From NCBI GenBank assembly GCA_009782315.1, contig WRJH01000007.1, positions 1 to 32,408 on the forward strand: 32,408 nt of DNA. Reading direction: 5' to 3'. The position numbers and the translations under genes are program-made. The stretch comes from Alphaproteobacteria bacterium. GTDB lineage: Bacteria > Pseudomonadota > Alphaproteobacteria > Rs-D84. Shown one piece after another: positions 8,211 to 17,652 of the stretch (position 1 is its first letter; every line of letters starts with the position of its first letter). The notes beneath the pieces are model-generated. The model saw only the letters and a program-made list of their open reading frames with translations, searched no databases and was not told the DNA's origin.

Positions 8211-9821
8211 ATGGCGAAAGATATAGTATTCAACACAAACGCAATGCTGCGCGGCGTCGACAAACTGGCCAACGCGGTCAAAATCACAATGGGCCCAAAG
8301 GGCCGCACTGTCGTAATTGAAAAATCATACGGCGCGCCGAACGCGACCAAAGACGGCGTGACCGTCGCGCGCGAAGTGTCATTGCGCGATGCGGCAGAAA
8401 ATGTCGGCGCGAAATTAATCCAGGAAATGGCGAAAAAAGCGGGCGACGTCGCGGGCGACGGAACGACCACCGCGACCGTATTGGCGCAACGACTTGTCGC
8501 GGACGGCACGGCGCGCATCGCGAACGGGATGAACCCGATGGACATCAAACGCGGAATAGACATGGCCGCCGCCGCCGTTGTGGGCGACATCGACGCTCAT
8601 TCGGCGCCCGTGAAATCGTCCGCCGAAATCGCCCAGGTCGCGACGATTTCCGCAAACGGCGATTCCGACATCGGCGCTAAGATTGCGGACGCCATGGAAC
8701 GCGTGGGCAAAGAAGGCGTGATTACGGTCGAAGAGGCAAAGGGTCTGGACACCGAAATCGACGTGGTCGAAGGCATGCAGTTCGCGAACGGATTCATGTC
8801 GACTTACTTTGTGACGAATCCGGAAAAAATGCTGTGCGAAATGGATGGCGCGCAAATTCTGGTTTCGGAAAAAAAGATTACCGGCCTGCAAGCCCTGCTT
8901 CCCATTTTGGAACCGGCGCTGCAATCCGGCCGGCCGCTGCTTATCATCGCGGATGACATGGAATCAGAGGCTTTGGCGACTTTGGTCTTGAACCGGCTGC
9001 GCGGCGGATTGAAGGTATGCGCGGTAAAGGCGCCCGGATTCGGCGACCGCCGCAAAGAAATGCTGCGCGATATAGCCACCCTTGTCGGCGCGACCGTGAT
9101 TTCCGACGACATGGGCATGACTTTTGAAAATATTACGCCGCAAGTTTTGGGCGCGGCGAAAAAAATCGTCGTGTCGAAAGACACCACTTTGATAACGGGC
9201 GGCGCCGGGGATGCCGACGCGGTGAAAGCGCGCGCGGACGAAATCCGGGTGGCTTTGGAAAAAACGACGTCCGAATACGACCGTGAAAAATTGTCCGAAC
9301 GGCTGGCGCGCCTGGTCGGCGGCGTCGCCGTGATAAAGGTCGGCGGCATGACGGAATTAGAGGTAAAGGAAAAACGCGACCGCGTGGACGACGCGCTGGC
9401 CGCGACGCGCGCCGCAGTGACGGACGGCATCGTTCCGGGCGGCGGCGTGGCGCTGTTGCGCGCAAGTCTGGCATTGGCGAAAATCAAAGGCGCAAACGCG
9501 GACCAGGACATAGGAATTGAAATCGTGCGCGGCGCGATTTCGGCGCCGGCGGCCCAGATTATCGAAAACGCGGGCGATTCCGCCCTTACAATCATTGCGA
9601 AAATTTCCGATTCAAAAGATTACAATTTCGGATACAACGCCCAGACGGGCGAATACGGCGACATGATGAAAATGGGAATTATAGACCCGGCCAAAGTTGT
9701 AAAGACCGCTATTCTGGCGGCTGCGTCGACGTCCGGCGTGATGCTGACCACCGGCTGCGTCATGACGGAGATTCCGGAAGAAAAACCGGCGCCCCCTTCG
9801 GGCGGCATGCCGATGATGTAA
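8211..9821 (+). CDS. groL: chaperonin GroEL
   Basis: [43 protein letters not shown]...[10 protein letters not shown]...[12 protein letters not shown]. Confidence 0.98.
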   Translation: MAKDIVFNTNAMLRGVDKLANAVKITMGPKGRTVVIEKSYGAPNATKDGVTVAREVSLRDAAENVGAKLIQEMAKKAGDVAGDGTTTATVLAQRLVADGTARIANGMNPMDIKRGIDMAAAAVVGDIDAHSAPVKSSAEIAQVATISANGDSDIGAKIADAMERVGKEGVITVEEAKGLDTEIDVVEGMQFANGFMSTYFVTNPEKMLCEMDGAQILVSEKKITGLQALLPILEPALQSGRPLLIIADDMESEALATLVLNRLRGGLKVCAVKAPGFGDRRKEMLRDIATLVGATVISDDMGMTFENITPQVLGAAKKIVVSKDTTLITGGAGDADAVKARADEIRVALEKTTSEYDREKLSERLARLVGGVAVIKVGGMTELEVKEKRDRVDDALAATRAAVTDGIVPGGGVALLRASLALAKIKGANADQDIGIEIVRGAISAPAAQIIENAGDSALTIIAKISDSKDYNFGYNAQTGEYGDMMKMGIIDPAKVVKTAILAAASTSGVMLTTGCVMTEIPEEKPAPPSGGMPMM

Positions 9822-9847
9822 AAAAAGGGGCGGCGCCCCTTTTTTTT
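9821..9847 (+). terminator. intrinsic terminator after groEL
   Basis: aaaaaaggggcggcgccccttttttt. Confidence 0.8.
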
Positions 9848-9868
9848 ACAATTAAACATATACGTTCG

Positions 9869-10246
9869 TTAATATATGGAATTCGTGTTGATTGTTTCGC
9901 TGGCCTTTACTCTTTTTCCACCGCTTATACAATTCCCGCGCACCCAAGTTCCGCCGCCGTTTCTGCAGTCGCTGGCAGAACCGTATAGGTTGGCGGGAAA
10001 CTCTATCACATATCCGCCGGCCTCATCGTAATAAATGCACGTGGTCGACATACCGCTGAATTCCGGAGTGTTGCGAAGCGCCTCGCATTCCGCCAATGTC
10101 ATGCCTATCACGGTTGGTTCCGCAACAACCGGTTGGGCAACCATCGCCGGTTGCGCGCGGGTCGCCGCAGTCAATGTCGCCGCGTTAATGCCGGTTATGA
10201 TAAATGTCGCAATCAATGCACCGCAAATTAAAATTGTTTTCTTCAT
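9869..10246 (-). CDS. small secreted hypothetical protein
   Basis: Signal peptide MKKTILICGALIATFIITGINA; four Cys in the mature part. Confidence 0.6.
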   Translation of the reverse strand: MKKTILICGALIATFIITGINAATLTAATRAQPAMVAQPVVAEPTVIGMTLAECEALRNTPEFSGMSTTCIYYDEAGGYVIEFPANLYGSASDCRNGGGTWVRGNCISGGKRVKASETINTNSIY

Positions 10247-10318
10247 GTTTTTCTCCTTTGTTTTTTACATGTTACGGATGCATTGTATCACAGAAACGCT
10301 CTTTTCCCAAATTTTATA

Positions 10319-10900
10319 TCAGAAATTCCACAGCGCGCCCAGGCCTATGAAATTATACCCGCCGTCAACCATCGTCGTGCCGCCGTTGTCGAAATGCTGT
10401 ACATAAATTTCCGCAGACCAGATTTCCGTAAACCGCCATCCGATAAATATTTTCGAACCGAACATCAGCAAAGAATCCATCCGGTCGTCATGATTAAGTT
10501 TTATATACATGCCCGCGCCCGCGCCGAAATAAAAATCATGCGACCACAGCAAAGCCGTATCCCAAGAAATTCCGCCGACGGGATTTGTGTAATTGGTCAT
10601 GCCGCTGTAACCTATATTGACGCCGATGTGCATATTCTGGCGGCCGGGCAGACGAAAGAATTCGAACGGCTGGCTGTATGTGAACATGACTTGTTCGAAC
10701 GGTTCCGACCGCCAGTCGCCGTTTGGAATCATATTGCGAATCGGGCCCGGGCCCACGCTGTGCCCGACGTGCAGTGCGATTTGGTTTTCCGTATCGTGAA
10801 AGAACGGGTTTTCGGCGCGCGCGCCGAAAACAAGGCATAAGGCATAGGGCATAAGGCATACGCGCACGGTAATCGTCAAAATTTTTTCCAATGATTTCAT
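10319..10900 (-). CDS. PagL-like (lipid A 3-O-deacylase/acyloxyacyl hydrolase-like) outer-membrane protein
   Basis: ...IALHVGHSVGPG...MFTYSQPFEFFRLPGRQNMHIGVNIGYS...FYFGAGAGMYIK...EIYVQHFDNGG...LGALWNF; C-terminal aromatic residue. Confidence 0.65.
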   Translation of the reverse strand: MKSLEKILTITVRVCLMPYALCLVFGARAENPFFHDTENQIALHVGHSVGPGPIRNMIPNGDWRSEPFEQVMFTYSQPFEFFRLPGRQNMHIGVNIGYSGMTNYTNPVGGISWDTALLWSHDFYFGAGAGMYIKLNHDDRMDSLLMFGSKIFIGWRFTEIWSAEIYVQHFDNGGTTMVDGGYNFIGLGALWNF

Positions 10901-10954
10901 ATCTTGTCCTTTGGTATAATATTTTATGCCCTATGTCTTATGCCCTATGCCCTA
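10832..10954. repeat. Inverted period-7 repeats flanking a gene start
   Basis: aaggcataaggcatagggcataaggcata (10832-10860) and tatgccctatgtcttatgccctatgcccta (10925-10954). Confidence 0.85.
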
Positions 10955-11527
10955 AAAACTCATTCCCACGGCGATGCCGACGCTGTTCATTCCGTTGTTA
11001 AGCTGGTTCAGATGGCCGTCGGAAAAATGCTGGGCCGCAAGTTCCGCATGAAACTGGCCGAACGAATATCCGACGAACACGCGTTCGCCCGCCATCCATT
11101 CCGACCCCAGAAAATCGTTTTTCTGTTCTTTTACAAACGGCCCTATTCCGGCGCCGAAATAGAAATTTCCGGGGGACCAGAATACTACCTCTTGGGACAG
11201 GCCGACTGCCCATTGGGCAATTCGACTTCCCGTCTGGACATTATATTCGCGGCGCATGGACATGTCTTTCGCGCCCTTTGTATCGCCCGTTATGCGCAGG
11301 ACATGAAGGCCGCGCCGCCCGGGCAGACGAAAGAAACTGTTCGGTTGGGAATACGTGAACATCAGCGTGGCGATCCTGTCGGCCCATCCGTCGATGGCGT
11401 AAAACCCGTCCATGCGGAAAGCGTTTTCAAATTCGCCGAACATGGGGTTTTGATGCGGGACAGATTCCGCGCGGGCGGATCCGACCGCAAGGCAAATTAT
11501 GAAGAAAATCAAAAACCTGTAAAACAT
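10952..11527 (-). CDS. PagL-like outer-membrane protein, second tandem paralogue
   Basis: Start chosen at MFYRFLIFFIICLAVGSARAES (signal peptide); shares LMFTYSQPxxFFRLPGR, NFYFGAGIGPFVKE, AAQHFSDGHLNQLNNGMNSVGIAVGMSF with its neighbour. Confidence 0.65.
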   Translation of the reverse strand: MFYRFLIFFIICLAVGSARAESVPHQNPMFGEFENAFRMDGFYAIDGWADRIATLMFTYSQPNSFFRLPGRRGLHVLRITGDTKGAKDMSMRREYNVQTGSRIAQWAVGLSQEVVFWSPGNFYFGAGIGPFVKEQKNDFLGSEWMAGERVFVGYSFGQFHAELAAQHFSDGHLNQLNNGMNSVGIAVGMSF

Positions 11528-11595
11528 GCATGGGCATTTTTGCCGAACGCCGGCAAAAATCACACAGGCATGAAATCCCAAAAATCCGAAAAAAA

Positions 11596-11652
11596 TGTAG
11601 GGGCGCAATATCTTGCGCCCTTATATAGGGTCGAATATATTCGACCCCTACA
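11596..11652. repeat. TGTAGGGGCG...CCCCTACA composite palindrome
   Basis: TGTAGGGGCGCAATATCTTGCGCCCTTATATAGGGTCGAATATATTCGACCCCTACA. Confidence 0.9.
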
Positions 11653-11699
11653 AAACGCTTGCAAAATGGAAAAGTTTTCATATAATGGGCGGGCGCAAC

Positions 11700-11773
11700 T
11701 GGGGCGTAGTTTAATGGTAGAACAGCAGACTCTGACTCTGTATATCGCGGTTCGAGTCCGTGCGCCCCAACCA
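11700..11773 (+). tRNA. tRNA-Gln(CTG)
   Basis: Acceptor TGGGGCG/CGCCCCA, anticodon loop CTCTGAC (anticodon CTG), T arm CGCGG-TTCGAGT-CCGTG, encoded CCA. Confidence 0.9.
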
Positions 11774-11813
11774 AAAATAAAAATGCCCTTGCGGCATTTT
11801 TATTTTTGGTTGC
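11769..11813 (+). terminator. Long perfect hairpin directly after the tRNA
   Basis: aaccaaaaataaaaatgcc-cttgc-ggcatttttatttttggtt; 19-bp perfect arms overlapping the CCA end. Confidence 0.8.
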
Positions 11814-12040
11814 GCGGGCAAGCGAGGCGAGAACCGCAGGTTCGAATCCGAGTATGTGAGAACGAGCCTTTGGCGAAATTCGAACAACTACGAGGATACG
11901 CGCAGCCCAAAGGGCGAGCGAATCCGTGCGCCCCTATATAAAGAGCGCACCATAACCATAGGCCGCTATCCTGTTCTTTCACCAATCGCGTCGGCCGATG
12001 CCATATTGAAACGATTCCCTGTTCGTGATATAATGGCGGC

Positions 12041-12796
12041 ATGAAGCAAAAAGGCCCGGCATTTCGTCGCAACAATATACAGTTCAAGGCGCTGTTCAAC
12101 AAAAGTTTCAAAACACGCCTGGTAAAGGACATGGGGCCGTTTATGACAACATGGACCTGGACGAACGAGCCGCTTGAAAAATTTGCGGCCGACCTTGACG
12201 TGCGCGGTAAATCCGTGTTGTCCATCTGCGCGGGCGGCGATATGGCGTTGACCTTTCTTTTGAACGGCGCCAAGTTCGTCGATGTGTTCGACAAGACCAT
12301 AAAAGCAAGGTTCGATACGGAAATCAAAATCGCCACAATGCGGCAATACAAAAAGTTCGACACCGTGTTACGGAAAATGGCGGCATTTGATTCGGCCGCC
12401 AAAAAAGTCGACATATTAAAGAAAAACCGCGTGTGGAACAAGATATCGCCGCAGATGCGGGCGCTTGCGGAAACATGGGATTCGGCCGGTTATAATACGC
12501 CATTCGGCAACGGCCGGCGGCCTTTTGACGAAAACATTGCGCATTACAAAAAAATCCACAAACTTGTCCAAGGCATGTCGGCGCCGCCGCTGGGCGAATT
12601 TATATGGCGGGATTTGGCGGGCATGTCCGGCGTCGGCAAAAAATACGACGTTATCTATCTGTCGAATATACCGGAATACGGCGGATTCGATTGGAACGCC
12701 GTCATGGAAACATTGTCCCCTATTTTGCCCGATGGCGGACAGGTTATAGGAATGTCCGGCAACAAGTTTCATATCGCCACCAAAATCCGCGACTGA
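12041..12796 (+). CDS. putative SAM-dependent (methyl/aminocarboxypropyl) transferase, possibly DUF3419/BtaA-like
   Basis: Rossmann-like motif KSVLSICAGGDMALTFLLNGAKFVDVFD and YDVIYLSNIPEYGGF. Confidence 0.5.
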   Translation: MKQKGPAFRRNNIQFKALFNKSFKTRLVKDMGPFMTTWTWTNEPLEKFAADLDVRGKSVLSICAGGDMALTFLLNGAKFVDVFDKTIKARFDTEIKIATMRQYKKFDTVLRKMAAFDSAAKKVDILKKNRVWNKISPQMRALAETWDSAGYNTPFGNGRRPFDENIAHYKKIHKLVQGMSAPPLGEFIWRDLAGMSGVGKKYDVIYLSNIPEYGGFDWNAVMETLSPILPDGGQVIGMSGNKFHIATKIRD

Positions 12797-12852
12797 ATAA
12801 CCACCGTTTGCAAACGCTTGCCTTTACCCGGGTTTGATTTTATAATCCAAGT

Positions 12853-13875
12853 ATGAACGATAAAAAATTAAAAGATTTTGGCGAGAAAAGACTTCTGGCC
12901 GAAATAATCCTTCCCATGGTGAATCCCGGACGGGACAATATGCTTGCGGGCGACGACTGCGCGATTATTCCGATTACAAAAAACCGGTGGGTTTCCATTT
13001 CGACAGACAGGGTGCCCAGTGATTTGATAAGTTTCAAACTTGGCATACTTGATTACTTTGGCCTGGGCTATTATCTGGCGGTTTTGAATATCAGCGATAT
13101 CTGCGCATCCGGCGCGCGGCCGGTCGGGCTGCTTTTGAATCTTGCCTTTCCGGGGGATTTTTTCGTCGAAGATTTACAGACCCTGTACAAGGGAATCATT
13201 GCGGCGTGCGACGAATACGATTGCAAAATCCTGGGCGGCGATTTCAGCGATTCTGCGGAAATGAATTTAACCGCGACATCCGTCGGCATCGGTGAAGACG
13301 GCCGTCCGCTTTACAGAAACACTATCGGCAACGGCGATGTGATTTATTGTTCGGACTATGTCGGATTGACGCCGACCGCGTTTTTATATTTTCTGACCGC
13401 AAAACCACAAGGCATTTTGCTTTCCGCGAAAGAGGAAGAAATTTTGAAAGACCAATTCAGAAAAGTCAAAGCGCGCAAAAATCTTTCGGAACTTTTGGCC
13501 GCCGCAAACAAAGACCATACAGTTTCATGCATGGACAACACCGACGGGGTTTTTCAATCGTTCAACGAAATGTCGGCGCAAAGCGGTGTCGGCATAGAAC
13601 TGGACGCGGCGAAACTGCCGATTCATGAATTAAGCCATAAACTGGCGGGACTGATGGGCAAAGACGTTTACGAACTGGTCCTGGGTGCGGGCGCGGATTT
13701 TCAATTGTTGGGGGCGATTGATAAAAACATCCCGCAAGATATTCTGGATGAACTGCGGAATGCGGGCCTGTATGAAATCGGAATTGCAACGAACACGGAA
13801 AGCGGGGTTTATTTGAATAAATCCGGGCAATTGTCGCGGCTGGATATTCCGGGTTGGAATTATTATACAGGGTAA
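12853..13875 (+). CDS. ThiL/AIR-synthase-like kinase
   Basis: AGDDCAIIP...VSISTDRVPSD...GLGYYLAVLNISDICASGARPVGLLLNLAFP...KILGGDFSDS...CMDNTDGVFQS. Confidence 0.7.
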   Translation: MNDKKLKDFGEKRLLAEIILPMVNPGRDNMLAGDDCAIIPITKNRWVSISTDRVPSDLISFKLGILDYFGLGYYLAVLNISDICASGARPVGLLLNLAFPGDFFVEDLQTLYKGIIAACDEYDCKILGGDFSDSAEMNLTATSVGIGEDGRPLYRNTIGNGDVIYCSDYVGLTPTAFLYFLTAKPQGILLSAKEEEILKDQFRKVKARKNLSELLAAANKDHTVSCMDNTDGVFQSFNEMSAQSGVGIELDAAKLPIHELSHKLAGLMGKDVYELVLGAGADFQLLGAIDKNIPQDILDELRNAGLYEIGIATNTESGVYLNKSGQLSRLDIPGWNYYTG

Positions 13876-13879
13876 GACT

Positions 13880-14527
13880 ATGCGCCACCTGCTGTTGGAT
13901 TTGGACGATGTTTTGTTCGACGTTACCCATACGGACGACGGCAACACCAGATTTTATTGGTCCAAAGACATTGAAAAAGATTTGGGGCTGGCGCCGTTCG
14001 ATTCGCGTGATTTTTTCAAGGCCGACACGTTTACATTGGATGTCCAGGCGGATAATGAAAAATTGCTGCAACATACGGAAATGGTCATGAATTCCGAAAA
14101 ATACAGGCGTTTTGGTGTTTCCGCCGCGGATTTCTTGAATTACTATCATGAAAAAAATTCCATATTCAACACAAAAGTTTATGAATTTTTTATGGAACAA
14201 AAACGGCGCGGTTTCGGAATATCAATCGCCACAAACCAGACCAAAAGACGCATGGAATTTCTGTTGGAAAAATACCCGCAATTGAATAATTTGGCGGAAT
14301 ATATTTTCGTTTCGTCGACAATCGGACACTTAAAACCCGCACCGGAATTTTTCCTGTACGTTCGGGAAAAACTGGCCCTGCCCTTTGCCGAAATCTGCAT
14401 GATTGACGACAAGCAAAAGACAATCGACGCATGCCGCGTCATGGGCATGACCGCATCGCTATGCTTTCATGATTTCGAATCATTCAAACGACAATTCGAA
14501 TCTTTGAAAACCGAAATTATTTCATAA
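13880..14527 (+). CDS. HAD-superfamily hydrolase
   Basis: LLLDLDDVLFD; ISIATNQTKRR; GHLKPAPEFF; ICMIDDKQKTIDACRVMGM. Confidence 0.85.
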   Translation: MRHLLLDLDDVLFDVTHTDDGNTRFYWSKDIEKDLGLAPFDSRDFFKADTFTLDVQADNEKLLQHTEMVMNSEKYRRFGVSAADFLNYYHEKNSIFNTKVYEFFMEQKRRGFGISIATNQTKRRMEFLLEKYPQLNNLAEYIFVSSTIGHLKPAPEFFLYVREKLALPFAEICMIDDKQKTIDACRVMGMTASLCFHDFESFKRQFESLKTEIIS

Positions 14528-15737
14528 TCGCGGCGGCGCCCTGTCGATACCGCATCAATCGGTCGTAAAGTTTTTTCTTTTTCGGAATATATGTCATCGC
14601 CCATATACCGACCATGACCGACGCGACCCCTGACAAGAATATTCCCAATCTATATCCGCCGCCCATCGACACGCCAAGTATAAAAACAGCGTACGATAAT
14701 ATGACCGTGCCCTGTTCGCAAAAACTGTACATCGATAAAAACGCGCCGCGGCTGGCCGACGGAATCGCATGCTGGAACCGCGAATAAACCAGAACGCGGA
14801 CGATGGAATAACAGAAATAGAACAATGCGAAAAACACCAGACCCGGCACGGAAAAAATAGACGCCATGATAATCATGATAAGGCCGATGTACGACACGCC
14901 CGCGAAAAGTTTCCTGTCCGGCATTTTATCGAATTTATCCGCGAACGTATTGCCAAAAGCCTGGAACACCAGCGAAAGTATAAACAGCCCGCCGACCAAT
15001 TCCGGCCGTATTCCCATTTCCACCCCGATAAGCCCCAAATATTCGTCGATTTGCGAAAACCCGTAAAGCAGATTGCAAAGTATCATCAGATACAGAATAT
15101 ACGGCGCGCGGCGCAATACCGTTCCGGCCGTGCGCAGGGATTTTACCACGTTCGCGCTGCGCTTTACCACATTCTGGGTCTTTATATCCATGCGGAACAT
15201 AAACACCATGGCAAGTATCATCGAGATGGCCGTGGCAACCGCGATGACTTCATACCCCAACGGAATCATCAGCGACCCCGTGCCGGCGATAATATACGCG
15301 ATGTTTTCTATGGCGCCCTTGCGACCGCAGACTTTGGTATAAATCGCCTTGTGCCGGCGGGCCTGCAATTCGTCGAAAACTATCGCTTCCCACACGACAT
15401 TATATGCGGCCCACATAATGCCCCATAAAAGAAATCCCAAAGCGAATCCCCAAAAAGTCGGCCAAATCACCCATACGATAAAGCACGACATTTTCATAAA
15501 CTGCGTGACCAGCATTACCGCTTTGCGTGAAAATTTGTTGGCGGACATCAAGACCGGTATCTGGGTCACAACAACGAATAGCGACCAGATGATAAGCAAA
15601 ACAGACAGCCCGACATCCGAAACCCCGGATTCGGCAAAGAACAGCAAATACACGGGATTCATGAATATCAAACAATTAAAGAATGAATACCCGTATACAT
15701 TGAATAAAAACCGGCGTAAAGAAGATTGTTTTTTCAT
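14517..15737 (-). CDS. MFS transporter
   Basis: About 12 hydrophobic segments; VGLSVLLIIWSLFVVVTQIPVLMSANKFSRKAVMLVTQF. Confidence 0.8.
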   Translation of the reverse strand: MKKQSSLRRFLFNVYGYSFFNCLIFMNPVYLLFFAESGVSDVGLSVLLIIWSLFVVVTQIPVLMSANKFSRKAVMLVTQFMKMSCFIVWVIWPTFWGFALGFLLWGIMWAAYNVVWEAIVFDELQARRHKAIYTKVCGRKGAIENIAYIIAGTGSLMIPLGYEVIAVATAISMILAMVFMFRMDIKTQNVVKRSANVVKSLRTAGTVLRRAPYILYLMILCNLLYGFSQIDEYLGLIGVEMGIRPELVGGLFILSLVFQAFGNTFADKFDKMPDRKLFAGVSYIGLIMIIMASIFSVPGLVFFALFYFCYSIVRVLVYSRFQHAIPSASRGAFLSMYSFCEQGTVILSYAVFILGVSMGGGYRLGIFLSGVASVMVGIWAMTYIPKKKKLYDRLMRYRQGAAAIMK

Positions 15738-15775
15738 ACGGGGATTTTATCACAAAAAGGAATTTATGTCTAATA

Positions 15776-16990
15776 TTAATGCCTGCGCAAATAAATGCCA
15801 GTAAAGCCGTTCTTTTTGATTCTTTTTACAACCCGGTATGCGTTCTGTTTTTCCAGCAATCTGAAAATATTCGTACTTTTGTCCGAAATAAAAATATTCG
15901 CATGCCGCAAATCTTTCAAAGTAATATCATAACCGTCGGTCATCGGAATAACGTCCGGTATGATTATATAATTCTGGACAGGTTCCATAATTTCGCCGAC
16001 CAGCGAGACATGTTTAACGGATATGTTTTCCGCCTGAACGCCGTTCGCTATCAAATTATCCCGGCTGATTTGCAATTGCAATAAATCCCGGCCGGCCAAT
16101 ATATATCGGCTTATTTTTCCGGGAAAAATTTTATGCGCCAATACCGGGACACGCCCCTGGCCCGGATTCCAAAAAAGACACGCGCCGGACGGCTTTTCAT
16201 TTTTCAACAAATCCAAAAGCAATTCCGATTGATACCCCATCGTATCGAAATCCGGCAGATTAAAGACCGTTTTCAATTTATAAGAAAAACCGAAATCTTT
16301 CTGCGCAATATTATCCCGAATATAGGGCGCAATCTCGTCCGCCGGCACTTTAATGCCGTCCAAATTTTCCGGCGCTTTGAAATGCACGACCCAATGCGCT
16401 TTGCCCATTTCTTCGAACGTAAGGGCGGCGCCGGCGCCGGCCAGAATTTCCCGGATTTGGGTTGTAAGCGGCTTTATCACGACAACGGCGCAGATTCCGT
16501 CGGCGGCAACGGACAGAATCATTTTTTTTATAAAGTCTTCCAGTCCCTTGTCCCCTATTTTCGCCGGAATGTTCGATACGATGAAATCGTATTTTATGTC
16601 CGCGCGTCGGATGCCCAGTTCGCCCGAAACCCGATAATCGCCGATGCCGTTTAATTCGTTGTTAAGTTTTGTAAAATCCAGCGCCAGCATATCCCGGTCC
16701 GTAAACGTCACGTCGATATGCGGAAACTTTTTTTTCAAACATATTCCGATAATTCCCGCCCCGGCGCCGATGTCCTTGGTTTTTACAATCTTTTCGAAAT
16801 TAATTCTCTGGGCCACTGTTTTCAACAACAGCTTTGTCCCGACATCCACGTCGAAACTGCTGAACAATGCGTGGGAAAGGCAGAATTTTAACTTTTCCCC
16901 CATGAATGAAAAATCCACAATCTTGTCGACCAGTATCGAAACTTTTTCGTCCCGGATGCGCCCTGGCAATGATAAATTCGCTTTTTTCAT
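15776..16990 (-). CDS. class I SAM-dependent methyltransferase (RsmC/RlmG-like)
   Basis: DIGAGAGIIGICLKKKFPHIDVTFTDRD...YDFIVSNIPAK. Confidence 0.65.
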   Translation of the reverse strand: MKKANLSLPGRIRDEKVSILVDKIVDFSFMGEKLKFCLSHALFSSFDVDVGTKLLLKTVAQRINFEKIVKTKDIGAGAGIIGICLKKKFPHIDVTFTDRDMLALDFTKLNNELNGIGDYRVSGELGIRRADIKYDFIVSNIPAKIGDKGLEDFIKKMILSVAADGICAVVVIKPLTTQIREILAGAGAALTFEEMGKAHWVVHFKAPENLDGIKVPADEIAPYIRDNIAQKDFGFSYKLKTVFNLPDFDTMGYQSELLLDLLKNEKPSGACLFWNPGQGRVPVLAHKIFPGKISRYILAGRDLLQLQISRDNLIANGVQAENISVKHVSLVGEIMEPVQNYIIIPDVIPMTDGYDITLKDLRHANIFISDKSTNIFRLLEKQNAYRVVKRIKKNGFTGIYLRRH

Positions 16991-16991
16991 A

Positions 16992-17567
16992 TCAACATAT
17001 CACTTTTGAAAATTGTTCCGCCAAAGAATCCAATCCGCCCTTTACATAACGCAAAGCGTTCGGATGAATGCAAAGCCCGACTTTGCGGCCGCCCATATCA
17101 AAAACCCGGCCGCAGTTTTCTTTGGTCCGGACCGTCTGTCCCGTGATTGTTTCGAATGCGACAGAGCCCAGCGCGATTATTAATTTCGGATTTATAGAAT
17201 CTATTTGTCGCGACAAATATTGGCGGCATGCCGCGATTTCTTTTTTCGTCGGTTTTCTGTTTTCCGGCGGCCGGCATTTTATAACATTAGTAATAAACAA
17301 GTCTGCGCGGCGGACGCCGCACCGGTCCAGAATCTTGTCCAGAATCTGGCCGCCGTGTCCGACAAACGGACGGCCCGTTTCGTCGTTTACCGCACCCGGC
17401 GCTTCGCCGACAATCATAATTTTCGCGTCCGCGCGGCCTTCGCCCGGCACGGCTTTATTGCGCGTCCGGCAAAGCGGGCATTTGTCGCATCGGGTTATAT
17501 CGCGGGCAATTTCGTTTATCATCACGCGATTATACGCCATGACAATCGGAATATCAAGATTTGCCAT
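16992..17567 (-). CDS. uracil-DNA glycosylase, family 4-type
   Basis: CDKCPLCRTRNKAVPGEGRADAKIMIVGEAPGAVNDETGRPFVGHGGQILDKIL...VIKCRPPENRKPTKKEIAACRQYL. The start could be internal, at 17522. Confidence 0.9.
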   Translation of the reverse strand: MANLDIPIVMAYNRVMINEIARDITRCDKCPLCRTRNKAVPGEGRADAKIMIVGEAPGAVNDETGRPFVGHGGQILDKILDRCGVRRADLFITNVIKCRPPENRKPTKKEIAACRQYLSRQIDSINPKLIIALGSVAFETITGQTVRTKENCGRVFDMGGRKVGLCIHPNALRYVKGGLDSLAEQFSKVIC

Positions 17568-17652
17568 AACCTTCCTGTGGGGGCGCTTTTCATGCTTGAC
17601 AAAAGCGTCTGTTTATTTATACTTGGATACGCACAAAAAGAAAAGGAATCTT

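Noticed and set aside
17068-17652. N-terminal extension of the pyrK-pyrD ORF
   Set aside because: It is antisense to the uracil-DNA glycosylase gene; ATG 17653 with upstream TTGACA/TATACT boxes and the PyrK N-terminus fits better.
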